Below, piece by piece: positions 1-8,407 of a DNA stretch of 64,000 nucleotides (positions are counted from its first letter, which is position 1; the number at the start of each line of letters is the position of its first letter). The DNA is from Pseudacidovorax sp. RU35E. Its GTDB lineage: Bacteria > Pseudomonadota > Gammaproteobacteria > Burkholderiales > Burkholderiaceae_C. Location: assembly GCF_900156165.1 (NCBI RefSeq), contig NZ_FTMY01000013.1, positions 62,001 through 126,000 of the forward strand, given 5' to 3'. Under the pieces are notes generated by a model. The model ran no database searches. It was not told where the DNA came from and worked only from the letters and a program-made list of their open reading frames with translations. The translations under genes and the position numbers were made by a program.

Positions 1-1162
1 CGGGCGCCAGCGTGGCCTGCAGGCTGGGGAGGTCGACCACGGTGGTGGCCTGCGTGGCCAGCTGGGCACGGCCGCGCACGGCGTCGAGCAGCGCGCGCGA
101 GCGGCTGTGCTCGCTCACCTCGAAGGCCCGGCGCGGCTCACCCATGTCGGCATACAGGCCTACGGCGCGCTCGAAGAGCTGCTGCAGGTCGGAGAACACG
201 CCCATCTTGAATTCGTCGCTGCGAAAGCGCGCGCGCACGCCGTCCACGCCCGAGAGGGCCCGGTCCAGCGCCTGTGCGGCCTCGGCCTTGCGGCCCAGCG
301 CCAGTTCGCTGCGGGCCACGCCGTCCCAGGCCCAGAGCTGGAAGTAGCCGGCGTCGGTGCCGGCGCGGCGCGTGGTGAGCTGCTGGAACAGCGCGCGCGC
401 CTCGGCCGGCTTGCCTTCGGCCAGCAGCAGGTTGGCGCGGGTGCGGTCCACCTGCGCCGTCAGCGAGGCGTCGCGCTGCGGCGGCAGGCTGTCGAGCAGC
501 TGGCGCGCGCGGGTCAGGTCCTCGGGCTTGCCGCTGTCGATGAGGGCATTGGCCAGCGAGGCCTGCACCAGCGGCGCATAACGCGGCGAGCTGGCGGCCA
601 GCGCCTGGTCGTAGTTGCGGATGGCGCCGGCCAGGTCGCCGCGGCGCGCGTCCACGTCGCCCAGCACCTTGAGCGCGGGCCCGCGGATGAGCTGCGGCTC
701 GCGCGTGGGCAACTGCAGGGCCTCGCGGGCGAACTGCTCGGCCTTCTCCAGCTGGCCGGCATAGCTGTAGACGATGGCCAGGTCGCGCTTGGCGGCGGCC
801 AGCAGGGCCGGGTCCTGCGTGGCGCCAGCCAGGTGCAGCGCCTTGCTGGCGGCGCGCACGCTCTGGCGGAAGTCGCCCGCCTCGGCCAGCGACACGGCTT
901 GGCTGCAGTACTGGTAGGCGCTGAGCTTGACCTTGTCCTGCGAGTACAGGATGGCGCCCTCCTGCGTGAGGGCCAGCAGTGTGTCCGAGTCGGCCAGCCG
1001 GGCCTGCTCCTGCTGGCTGGCGGCGGCCTCGGCATCGGGCGCGGCGGCCTGCGCCCAGGCGCCCGTGGCCGGCCAGGCACAGGCCAGGGCCACGGCCCAG
1101 GCGCCCCATGCGGTGCGGCGGCGGCCGGCGCCCCCGGCCGGCTTCTGCATCTTGCGTTCCAT
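1..1162 (-). CDS. TPR-repeat CHAT-type protein, 3' part cut by window edge
   Basis: Open frame of 387 codons that starts at an ATG preceded by GGGGG and runs off the left edge without a stop. Residues about 15-40 form a signal peptide (Ala-rich core ending AWAQA). The rest is helical TPR-like repeats (for example SLAEAGDFRQSVRAASKAL and the segment around DLAGAIRNYDQALA). The last visible part, with FSDLQQLFERAV and AFEVSEHSRSRALLDAVRGR, matches the region that precedes the caspase-like CHAT domain in TPR-CHAT proteins. The CHAT domain itself would lie outside the window, so its catalytic His/Cys cannot be checked. An exported TPR-CHAT protein could be a protease or a scaffold; the partner is unknown. 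A longer start than 1162 is not supported. An internal ATG at 1150 is an alternative. Confidence 0.75.
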   Translation of the reverse strand, partial: MERKMQKPAGGAGRRRTAWGAWAVALACAWPATGAWAQAAAPDAEAAASQQEQARLADSDTLLALTQEGAILYSQDKVKLSAYQYCSQAVSLAEAGDFRQSVRAASKALHLAGATQDPALLAAAKRDLAIVYSYAGQLEKAEQFAREALQLPTREPQLIRGPALKVLGDVDARRGDLAGAIRNYDQALAASSPRYAPLVQASLANALIDSGKPEDLTRARQLLDSLPPQRDASLTAQVDRTRANLLLAEGKPAEARALFQQLTTRRAGTDAGYFQLWAWDGVARSELALGRKAEAAQALDRALSGVDGVRARFRSDEFKMGVFSDLQQLFERAVGLYADMGEPRRAFEVSEHSRSRALLDAVRGRAQLATQATTVVDLPSLQATLAP

Positions 1163-1334
1163 TCGACCCCCAGGCGTCCGGCCGTGGGGCACGCCAGGGC
1201 GGCGGGCCCCGCAGGCGCAGGATGCGGCCTGTCCGTCGGACGTCGTCGGGGCAGTCTAGGAACGGGCCCGCGCGGGGCCTATTTGCAGGAAGGTCTAGGG
1301 CGAACGGCGTAGGGGCGGGCCGCGCCTGGGCCGC

Positions 1335-1850
1335 TCAGGCCGCCACGCGGTGGCGCACCGGGCCGGCGCGCTGCTCGACCGCCTGGCGCAGCGGCTGGCA
1401 CAGGCCGAGCATGAAGGCCGCCTCGGCCACCACGAACAGAGGCCCGATCAACAGGCCTACCAGGTCGTCCACGAAGGCGGGCTTGCGGCCCTCGTACCAA
1501 TGGCCGACGAACTGGATGGCCCAGCCGACCACGAAGCCGCCGATCCCGACGGCCATCCATTGCGCCGTGGGCAGCGCCGCGGCCCAGTCGCCAAACCACA
1601 GCGCCAGGGCGAGCAACGCGGCCATGACGGCGCCGAAGCGCAGGTCCAGCCGCAGGTAGTACGCCATCGCCAGCAGGCTGGCGATGACCGCGGGCGTGAG
1701 CGACAGTCCGGCCAGCATGAAGCCGGGCCGCGACAGCAGCACGACGACCGCCAGGACGATCAGGGGAACGCCGACGAAATGCGTGGCGATGTTGCGCGGG
1801 TCCCTGTGGTAGCCCGCATAGGTGGCCAGTTGCTCGGTCAGTGTCTTCAT
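1335..1850 (-). CDS. DUF962 / Mpo1-like (YGL010W-type) membrane protein
   Basis: 171 residues; start MKTLTEQLATYAGYH at 1850 has GGAGACA six to ten bases upstream. The N-terminal signature YHRDPRNIATHFVGVP carries the conserved His...Asn...His set, and a second set of conserved residues lies near QFVGHWYEGRKPAF. Four hydrophobic segments (about residues 27-46, 48-65, 72-92 and 98-118) indicate an integral membrane protein. The yeast homologue Mpo1 is an Fe(II)-dependent dioxygenase acting on 2-hydroxy fatty acids; in bacteria the role is not established. It is transcribed away from the Crp/Fnr-type gene across a 96-bp intergenic gap, so that regulator may control it (inference). Confidence 0.8.
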   Translation of the reverse strand: MKTLTEQLATYAGYHRDPRNIATHFVGVPLIVLAVVVLLSRPGFMLAGLSLTPAVIASLLAMAYYLRLDLRFGAVMAALLALALWFGDWAAALPTAQWMAVGIGGFVVGWAIQFVGHWYEGRKPAFVDDLVGLLIGPLFVVAEAAFMLGLCQPLRQAVEQRAGPVRHRVAA

Positions 1851-1946
1851 CGTTGTCTCCGTGGCGCAATGCAGCGATGCTAGGGCGAGCCTCCCGCGCG
1901 CCACTGTCGGCTGCCGGACACAAGGCGCCCGACGCCCTCCCGATCC

Positions 1947-2642
1947 ATGAACGACGACACCTGGCACCGCATCGCCGCCAGCGGCGGCTGGTTCAAGGCC
2001 GCCCCCGCGCCCCTGCAGCAGGCGCTGCTGGGCCTGGCCGTGGCGCGTCGCCATGCGGACGGTGCCTGCCTGTTCCGGCGCGGCGACCCGCCCGACGGCC
2101 TGTACGGCGTCGCCGAGGGCGCGGTGCGCATCACCGGCCTGGCGGCCGACGGCCGGGAAGCCCTGCTGGCCATCGCCGAGCCGTCGCAGTGGATCGGCGA
2201 GATCGGCCTGCTCGACGGCCTGCCGCGCACGCACGACGCCCATGCGCAGGGCGCGGCCGTCACGCTGCATGTGCCGCAGGCGGCGCTGCTGGCCGTGCTG
2301 CAGGCGCAGCCCGCGCTGTGGCAGTGGATCGGCCTGCTGGCCACCGGCAAGCTGCGCGCGGCCTTCCAGGCGCTGGAGGACATGGCGCTGCTGCCGGCCG
2401 AGAACCGCATCGCCGCGCGCCTGCTGGCCATGTCGCAGGGCTACGGCGAGTGGACGCACCAGACGCGCCGCGTGGTCCGGCTGTCGCAGGAGCAGCTGGC
2501 CTCGATGCTGGCCCTGTCGCGCCAAACGGTGAACCAGGTGCTGCAGGGCCTGGCGCATCAGGGCATCGTACGGCCGGGGCGCGGCACGGTGGAGATCCTG
2601 GATGCGGCGCGGCTGCGCGCCCGGGCCGGCCGCGTCGGCTGA
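1947..2642 (+). CDS. Crp/Fnr-family transcriptional regulator
   Basis: 231 residues. Residues about 25-125 form a cyclic-nucleotide-binding type beta-roll (FRRGDPPDGLYGVAEGAVRI, then GEIGLLDGLPRTHDA). Residues about 165-220 form a winged helix (LSQEQLASMLALSRQTVNQV followed by GIVRPGRGTVEI). No N-terminal Cys cluster, so it is not an Fnr-type oxygen sensor. The phosphate-binding Arg of true Crp proteins appears in GLPRTHDA, so nucleotide binding cannot be excluded. The gene is divergent from the DUF962 gene, which is its most likely local target; the real ligand is unknown. Confidence 0.85.
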   Translation: MNDDTWHRIAASGGWFKAAPAPLQQALLGLAVARRHADGACLFRRGDPPDGLYGVAEGAVRITGLAADGREALLAIAEPSQWIGEIGLLDGLPRTHDAHAQGAAVTLHVPQAALLAVLQAQPALWQWIGLLATGKLRAAFQALEDMALLPAENRIAARLLAMSQGYGEWTHQTRRVVRLSQEQLASMLALSRQTVNQVLQGLAHQGIVRPGRGTVEILDAARLRARAGRVG

Positions 2643-2709
2643 TCTGCACGCCGGCACCGCGCGTACAGCAGGCGCTGGCAGCGCCATGCAGACCGGCGGC
2701 GTTGCTGCT

Positions 2710-2737
2710 TTGTTATTTGACATGAGGCATGTAACAT
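2710..2737 (+). promoter_or_regulatory. Candidate promoter with dyads for the MerR/export operon
   Basis: An A+T-rich island in a G+C-rich stretch just ahead of the MerR gene. TTGTTA (2710-2715) and TAACAT (2732-2737) are 16 bp apart and each match 4 of 6 consensus bases. Two dyads overlap this: ACATG-AGG-CATGT (2720-2732) and ATGT-A-ACAT (2729-2737). A dyad between -35 and -10 is what MerR proteins use, but the usual 19-bp spacer is not seen, so the exact promoter is uncertain. Autoregulation by the MerR protein is inference. Confidence 0.4.
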
Positions 2738-2760
2738 AGAAAACGACACGTCACGCCCCC

Positions 2761-3465
2761 ATGCCCACCGACCCGACCGACACCGACGCACGCACCATCG
2801 AGGCCCTGGCTTCGGGCTCGGGCGTGACGGTGCGCAACATCCGCGCCTACACCACGGCCGGCCTGCTGCCGCCGCCACGGCTGCGCGGGCGGCTGGGGCT
2901 CTATGGCGAGGAGCATGCGCAGCGGCTCGAGCTGATCCGCGCGCTGCGCGAGCAGGGCTTCGGCATCGAGGCCATCCGCCGCGTGTTCGAGCAGGCGCCG
3001 GCCAGCTCCTGGCGCAGCCTGGCGGCGGTGGCGCAGTCCATCTCGGACAACCTCTTCGCGGCCGAGGCGCCGCTGGTGGTGCCGGCCGAACAGGTCAAGG
3101 CGAAGTGGCAGGGCCGCATGACGCCCGCCCTGCTCGACCGCGCCCTGCGCGCCGGCCTCGCGCGCCGACTGCCCGACGGCAGCGTGCAGCACCTGAGTCC
3201 GGCCCTGGCCCGCATCGCCGAGCAGCTGGCCGCGCTGGGCCTCGCCCCCGAGCAGGCCATCGACATGCAGGAGGCGCTGGTGCGCACCCTGCGCAGCGTG
3301 GCGCGGCGCTGGCTGCGCACGCTGGTCGATGCGGTGCTGGCCCAGCCCGAGCGCGCATCCGCGCTGCTGCAGCAGGCCGGCCCGCTGGCCACGGGGGCGG
3401 TGCAGGCAGCCTTTCCGCTCATCCTCCAGCAGGAGCTGGATGCTTTCGTCGCCCGCCAGAAATGA
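2761..3465 (+). CDS. MerR-family regulator of the export operon
   Basis: 234 residues. The N-terminal HTH (residues about 15-85: ASGSGVTVRNIRAYTTAGLL, then LYGEEHAQRLELIRALREQG and GIEAIRRVFEQAP) is a typical MerR DNA-binding domain including the RxY and wing region. The C-terminal ~150 residues are helical and match no ligand domain I can name; there is no Cys or His metal site. The stop is only 10 bp before the TolC-type gene, and four export genes follow on the same strand, so it is probably the local activator or repressor, sensing an exported compound. The start ATG was chosen because it lies behind the A+T-rich promoter island and gives a complete HTH. Confidence 0.85.
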   Translation: MPTDPTDTDARTIEALASGSGVTVRNIRAYTTAGLLPPPRLRGRLGLYGEEHAQRLELIRALREQGFGIEAIRRVFEQAPASSWRSLAAVAQSISDNLFAAEAPLVVPAEQVKAKWQGRMTPALLDRALRAGLARRLPDGSVQHLSPALARIAEQLAALGLAPEQAIDMQEALVRTLRSVARRWLRTLVDAVLAQPERASALLQQAGPLATGAVQAAFPLILQQELDAFVARQK

Positions 3466-3475
3466 CCTTCACGCC

Positions 3476-4903
3476 ATGACCCACCTGCGACGCCTCTTCC
3501 CGCTTGCGGCCTTCGCGCTGGCCGCGGGCCTGGCCGCTTCGGCGGCGCATGCACAGGCGCAACAACCCGACGGCCTGGCGCTGAGCTTCGAGGCCGCGCG
3601 CCTGCGCATGCTGGAGCGCTCGGACAAGCTGGCCGCCGCGCGTGCCGGTGTCGAGTCCAAGTCGCTGCGCGCCGAGGCGCTGCGCCACCTGGGCGGTCCG
3701 GTGGTCAGCGTGACGGGCGTGGGCTATGCCTACGACGCGCGGCTGAAGGTCGACCTGTCTTCCTTCGATTCGGGCCTCACGCAGATCGGCCAGTTGCTGC
3801 CCGCCAGCCTGCAGAGCAGCCTGGCCCGCCTGCCGGTGCGGCTGCCCGACAGCTACACGCTGCAGCGCGACGGCCATGGCTTCACGTCGTCGGTGTCGGC
3901 CATCTGGCCGCTCTACACCGGCGGCGCCACCGACGCGGTGCGCGGCTTTGCCGGTGCCCAGACGCGCGAGGCCCGCGCCGACGCCGACCAGACCGGCGGC
4001 GAGGTGGACCAGACGCTGGTCGAGCGCTACTTCGGCGCGCAGCTCGCGCAGCGCGCCGCCACGCTGCGCGCCCAGGCCGAGCGCACCATCGCCGGCCACG
4101 ACGAAGCGGCGCAGAAGATGCTGGCAGCCGGCGTCATCTCGCGCGTGGAGCGGCTGCAGGCCCGCAGCGCCTACGAGGAGGCGCGCCGCAATGCCGAGAA
4201 GGCGAAGGACGATGCCGAGCTGGCCGCCGTCGCGCTCGCCCGCACCGTGCGTGCCGACCAGCCGGTGCTGCCGCGCACGCCGCTCTTCGTCCTCAGCCAG
4301 CCGGTGGAGCCGCTGGGCTATTTCCTCGATGCGGCGCAGCTGCACCACCCGGGCCTGGCCAAGGTCGCGGCCAAGAAGCTGCAGGCCGAGGAGCTGCATG
4401 CCGGCGAGGAAGCGTTGCGCCGCCCGCAGGTGCTGGCCTTCGGCACGCGCGACATCAAGCGCCGCGACGAGGCGAGCTGGGTGGCCGGCGTGGGCGTGTA
4501 CTGGACGCTCTACGACAGCGTCGACCGCGACCAGCTGGCCGCCGCCAGCCTGAAGCAGGTGGAGCAGGCCGAGCGCACCGATGCGCAGGCGCGCAGCGAC
4601 ATCTCGCTGCTGGTGGAGCGCAACTGGCGCGCGCTGGAGAACGCGCGCCGGCAGTTCGCGTCGATGCAGGCCGGCATCGACCTGGCGCAGGAGGTGGTGC
4701 GCCTGCGCAGCGCCGGCCTGCGCGAAGGCACCAGCACCACGCAGGACCTGATCGACGCCGAGACCAACCTGGCCAAGGTGCAGACCGAACGCGCCCAGGC
4801 CGCCAACGACTATGTGCAGGCCCTGGCCCGCCTGCTGCAGAGCGCCGGCATCTCCGAGCGCTTCAACGACTACATCGCCCGCGCCGATGTGAGGATCGAA
4901 TGA
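3476..4903 (+). CDS. TolC-family outer membrane efflux channel
   Basis: 475 residues, the usual length of the family. A Sec signal peptide ends at about AAHA-Q (residue 23). Two outer-membrane-efflux repeats follow, with long helices rich in Ala, Glu, Gln and Arg (for example around EARRNAEKAKDDAELAAVAL and LRSAGLREGTSTTQDLIDAE). It would form the outer membrane exit duct for the exporter encoded next to it. The frame is open further upstream, but the ATG at 3476 begins a clear signal peptide. It overlaps the following adaptor gene by 4 bases (ATGA), which indicates translational coupling. Confidence 0.88.
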   Translation: MTHLRRLFPLAAFALAAGLAASAAHAQAQQPDGLALSFEAARLRMLERSDKLAAARAGVESKSLRAEALRHLGGPVVSVTGVGYAYDARLKVDLSSFDSGLTQIGQLLPASLQSSLARLPVRLPDSYTLQRDGHGFTSSVSAIWPLYTGGATDAVRGFAGAQTREARADADQTGGEVDQTLVERYFGAQLAQRAATLRAQAERTIAGHDEAAQKMLAAGVISRVERLQARSAYEEARRNAEKAKDDAELAAVALARTVRADQPVLPRTPLFVLSQPVEPLGYFLDAAQLHHPGLAKVAAKKLQAEELHAGEEALRRPQVLAFGTRDIKRRDEASWVAGVGVYWTLYDSVDRDQLAAASLKQVEQAERTDAQARSDISLLVERNWRALENARRQFASMQAGIDLAQEVVRLRSAGLREGTSTTQDLIDAETNLAKVQTERAQAANDYVQALARLLQSAGISERFNDYIARADVRIE

Positions 4904-5895
4904 CCATGACCCAACGTCGCAAGACCCTGCCCCTGCTGGCCATCGTGGCCGGCCTCGTCGTCGTCGGCCTGATCGGCTGGGGGTTCTGGCGCGCCAGCCG
5001 GCCGGCACCCGAGGTGTTCCAGGGCCAGATGGAGGCGAAGGAGACCGACATCGCCGCCAAGATCCCCGGCCGCATCGCCGAGGTCATGGTGCGCGAGGGC
5101 GAAAGCATCGAGGCCGGCGCGCCGATCCTGCGCATGGCCTCGCCCGAGGTCGATGCCAAGCTGGCCCAGGCCACGGCCGCCCAGCAAGCGGCGGAGGCGG
5201 TGGCGAAGAAGGCCGAGAACGGCGCCCGCCCGCAGGAGATCGAGATGGCCCGCATGCAGTGGCAGCGCGCCGAGACGGGCGCCGAGCTGGCCCGCAAGTC
5301 CTTCGACCGCGTGGACGGCCTCGCGCGCGACGGCCTGGTGCCGGCGCAAAAGCGCGACGAGGCCGAGGCCAACTGGAAGGCCTCGCGCGATGCCGCCATT
5401 GCCGCCCGCGCGCAGTACGACCTGGCCCGCCAGGGTGCCCGCGGCGAGGACAAGGCCGCCGCCGAGGCCCAGGCCCGGCAGGTGGCCGGCGTGGTGGCCG
5501 AGGCCCAGGCCGCCAAGGCCGAGACCGAGCTGCGCAGCCCGGTCGCCGGCGAGGTGGCCAAGGTGCTGGCCCGTGCCGGCGAGCTGGTGCCGCAGGGCGT
5601 GGCCGCCGTCACCGTAGTCGACCTGGCCGACCAGTGGGTGGTGCTGAACGTGCGCGAGGACCGGCTGTCGCGCTTTGCCGTGGGCCAGGAGTTCGACGCC
5701 CGCCTGCCCGCGCTGGGCCCGCAGGCGGCCACGGCCCGCTTCAAGGTGACGTACAGCGCGCCGCTGCCCGACTTCGCGACCTGGCGTGCCACGCGCGCCG
5801 GTGCGGGCTTCGACGTGCGCACCTTCGAGGTCCGCGCCAGGCCGCTGCAGCCCATTGCCGGCGCGCGGCCGGGCATGAGCGTGCTGGTCGACTGA
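4900..5895 (+). CDS. HlyD/EmrA-type membrane fusion protein (periplasmic adaptor)
   Basis: 331 residues. One N-terminal membrane anchor (residues about 8-28, LPLLAIVAGLVVVGLIGWGF), then the first half of a lipoyl-like domain (KIPGRIAEVMVREGESIEAG), a long Ala/Glu/Arg-rich coiled-coil hairpin (about 85-200), the second lipoyl half (ELRSPVAGEVAKVLARAGEL) and a beta-barrel region. This is the architecture of YhiI/YbhG-type adaptors that link ABC-2 exporters to TolC. It starts inside the TolC-type gene's stop and precedes two permease genes, so it belongs to the same exporter. Confidence 0.9.
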   Translation: MTMTQRRKTLPLLAIVAGLVVVGLIGWGFWRASRPAPEVFQGQMEAKETDIAAKIPGRIAEVMVREGESIEAGAPILRMASPEVDAKLAQATAAQQAAEAVAKKAENGARPQEIEMARMQWQRAETGAELARKSFDRVDGLARDGLVPAQKRDEAEANWKASRDAAIAARAQYDLARQGARGEDKAAAEAQARQVAGVVAEAQAAKAETELRSPVAGEVAKVLARAGELVPQGVAAVTVVDLADQWVVLNVREDRLSRFAVGQEFDARLPALGPQAATARFKVTYSAPLPDFATWRATRAGAGFDVRTFEVRARPLQPIAGARPGMSVLVD

Positions 5896-5962
5896 GACGT
5901 GGCCGCCATGCGTCTGCGCCGCCTGCCCGATGTTGCCGCGTCCGCGCACGGTGCCTGAGCCG

Positions 5963-7168
5963 ATGAACCCCTTCGCCCGCAGCCTGCGCCGCGAGGCCCG
6001 GCGCCTGGTGGGCCAGCCCTGGGAGCTGGCCATGGTGAGCTGGGTGCCGGCGCTGGCCGCCGCGCTGATGTGGTGGATCTTCTCGGCCGGGCTTCCGAAC
6101 CGGCTGTCCATCGGCGTGCTGGACGAGGACCATTCGGCCATCTCGCGCCAGATCGAGCGCTTCCTGGAAGCCTCGCCGGGCCTGCAGGTGGCCGAGCGCT
6201 ATGCCGATGCCGCCGAGATGGACCGCGCCCTGGTGGCCGGCCGCGTGCATGCGGCGGTGTGGCTGCCGCGCGAACTCTCGCGCGACCTCAAGCAGGGCCG
6301 CGCCGGCCAGGTGGTGCTGCTGCACAACGCGCAGCGTGGCACCCATTCGAGCCTGATCCAGCGCGACGTGCGCACGGCCGTGGGCACGGTGTCGGCCGGC
6401 ATCGAGCTGACGGCGCGCGCCAAGCGCGGCGAGTCGGCCCCGGCGGCGCGGGCGCACCTGGACCCGGTGCGGGCCAACACGGTGGCGCTGTTCAATACGT
6501 CGAGCAACTACGAGCAGTTCCTGGGCGCGGCGCTGATCCCGGCGCTGCTGCACATCTTTGCCATGACCGCCGGCGCCTGGACCCTGGGCCGCGAGCTGCG
6601 CGACCGCAGCCTGGGCGAATGGCTGGCGCCGGGTGTGGGTGCGAATGCGGGCACGGCGGCCGGCGCGAACTGGGGCGAAGCGGCCGCGGCGCTGGCCGGC
6701 AAGCTGCTGCTGCCGTGGCTGTCGCTGTCGACGGTCGGGCTGCTGGCGCTGCTGGGCCTCACGCTCGGGCGGGGCTGGCACCCGGCCGGCTCGCTGGTGT
6801 GGGTGGGCGTGGCGCTGGTGCTCTTCCTGGGGCTGTCGGTGGCGATGGGGGCCTTCCTGGCCGCGCTCACACGCTCGCTGCGCACGGCGCTCTCGGGCAC
6901 GGGCTTCATCACCGCGCCGGCCTTCGCCTTCGGTGGCGTAGGCTTTCCCTTGGTGGCCATGCCCGCCGCGGCCCGCGCGTGGGCGCTGGCGCTGCCGTAC
7001 ACGCATTACGCCCGCGTGCAGATCGAGCAGCTGCAGATGGGCGCGCCGCTGGCCTATTCGATGGCCACGCCGCTGTGGATGGCGGTGGCCGCGCTGGCCC
7101 TGCTGGCCGCCAGCGCCGGCCTGGTCGGCCGCGCGGCGACGGCGCCTGAGAGCTGGGGCAAGCGCTGA
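5963..7168 (+). CDS. ABC-2 type permease, first of pair (YhhJ/YbhS-like)
   Basis: 401 residues from ATG 5963 (a GTG at 5951 is also in frame). One N-terminal membrane helix (about residues 24-42), a large periplasmic domain (about 45-190, starting IGVLDEDHSAISRQIERFLE), then five hydrophobic segments in the C-terminal half. This layout is that of ABC2_membrane_3 proteins. The stop overlaps the next permease start (TGATG). No nucleotide-binding motif is present in it or in any gene of this operon, although known relatives work with an ATPase. The substrate is unknown. Confidence 0.85.
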   Translation: MNPFARSLRREARRLVGQPWELAMVSWVPALAAALMWWIFSAGLPNRLSIGVLDEDHSAISRQIERFLEASPGLQVAERYADAAEMDRALVAGRVHAAVWLPRELSRDLKQGRAGQVVLLHNAQRGTHSSLIQRDVRTAVGTVSAGIELTARAKRGESAPAARAHLDPVRANTVALFNTSSNYEQFLGAALIPALLHIFAMTAGAWTLGRELRDRSLGEWLAPGVGANAGTAAGANWGEAAAALAGKLLLPWLSLSTVGLLALLGLTLGRGWHPAGSLVWVGVALVLFLGLSVAMGAFLAALTRSLRTALSGTGFITAPAFAFGGVGFPLVAMPAAARAWALALPYTHYARVQIEQLQMGAPLAYSMATPLWMAVAALALLAASAGLVGRAATAPESWGKR

Positions 7169-8346
7169 TGACGAACGAGAACGCACCCGTCGCCGACCGC
7201 ACCCGGCAGCGCTTTGCCGACGCGTGGCGCGCCACGGCCCTGGCCGTGCTGCGCGACCCCGGCGTGCTGCTGATCCTGCTGCTCGCGCCGGTGATCTACG
7301 GCTTCTTCTATCCCTGGCCCTACGGCACCGAGGCCGTCACGCGCGTGCCCGTCGCGGTGGTGGACCAGGACGGCAGCAACCTCTCGCGCCAGATCGTCCG
7401 CTTTGCGCAGGCCAGCCCGCGCATCGACGTGCGGCTGGTGACCGGCGACGAGCAGGCCGCGCGGCAGGCGCTGTGGCGTGGCGAGATCGAGGGCTACGCC
7501 CTGCTGCCGCGCGACCTCAAGCGCGACGTGGTGCGCGGCGCGGCGGCGGGCGTGACCATCGAGGGCAACGGCGCCTATGCGCTGCTCAACAAGTCGGTGC
7601 TCTATGGCTTCTCGGAAGCGGTGGGCACGGTATCGGCCGGCGTCGAGATCCGCCGCCTGCAGGCCGCCGGCCAGAGCGCGCCGCAGGCCCGGGCCAGCCG
7701 CAGTCCGCTCAACACGCAGCTGGTGCCGCTCTTCAACCCGACCGAGGGCTACGGCAGCTATGTGGTGCCGGCGGTGGCGCTGCTGATCCTGCACCAGACG
7801 CTGCTGATGGGCTGCGCCATGCTGGCCGGCACCTGGGCCGAGGCCGACCAGCTGCGCGCCCGGCCCGCGGCCTGGCTGGGGCGACTGGCGGCGCTGTCGG
7901 GCTTCGGGCTCATGACGGGACTGTTCTTCTTCGGCTGGATCTTCGTGCTGCAGGACTATCCGCGCGGCGGCAACCCGCCGGCGGCCGCACTGCTGCTGGC
8001 CTTCTACGTGCCAACGGTCTGCGCGCTGGGCCTGCTGCTGGGCTGCTGGCTGCGCGACCGCGAGCGCGCGCTGCAGGTGATCCTGTTCACCTCGCTGCCG
8101 CTGGCCTTCCTCTCGGGCTTCTCTTGGCCCAGCGAGGCATTGCCGGTGCCGCTGCAATGGCTGGGCGGCTGGCTGCCGAGCACGGCGGGCATCCAGGCGT
8201 CGCTGCGGCTCAACCAGATGGGCGCGCCACTGGCGGACGTGCTGCCCTGGCTGGGCAGGCTGGCCGGGGTGTTCGGCGTGGCGCTGGCCGGTCTGCTGTG
8301 GGCAGGAAGGCTGCGAGCCGCCGCCGGGCCAAACCCACGCCAGTGA
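7168..8346 (+). CDS. ABC-2 type permease, second of pair
   Basis: 392 residues. Same architecture as the upstream permease: membrane helix at about residues 30-50 ([20 protein letters not shown]), a periplasmic domain opening with [20 protein letters not shown], and a C-terminal membrane block ending with the family-typical segment [13 protein letters not shown]. The shared motif DxD(G/H)S-x-(L/I)SRQI in both permeases suggests they arose by duplication and form a heterodimer. Last gene of the MerR-TolC-HlyD-permease-permease operon; 61 bp separate it from fumC. Confidence 0.86.
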   Translation: MTNENAPVADRTRQRFADAWRATALAVLRDPGVLLILLLAPVIYGFFYPWPYGTEAVTRVPVAVVDQDGSNLSRQIVRFAQASPRIDVRLVTGDEQAARQALWRGEIEGYALLPRDLKRDVVRGAAAGVTIEGNGAYALLNKSVLYGFSEAVGTVSAGVEIRRLQAAGQSAPQARASRSPLNTQLVPLFNPTEGYGSYVVPAVALLILHQTLLMGCAMLAGTWAEADQLRARPAAWLGRLAALSGFGLMTGLFFFGWIFVLQDYPRGGNPPAAALLLAFYVPTVCALGLLLGCWLRDRERALQVILFTSLPLAFLSGFSWPSEALPVPLQWLGGWLPSTAGIQASLRLNQMGAPLADVLPWLGRLAGVFGVALAGLLWAGRLRAAAGPNPRQ

Positions 8347-8407
8347 GAATTTTTCTCATCGCGGGGATACTGCCGGACTTTCCTTCCACCCCTCCGACAC
8401 TCGCGCC

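Noticed and set aside
107-1312. 401-codon open frame on the plus strand opposite the TPR-CHAT gene
   Set aside because: Composition (Gly/Ala/Arg/Gln-rich, no motifs) is that of an antisense shadow; the minus-strand frame has signal peptide and TPR repeats.
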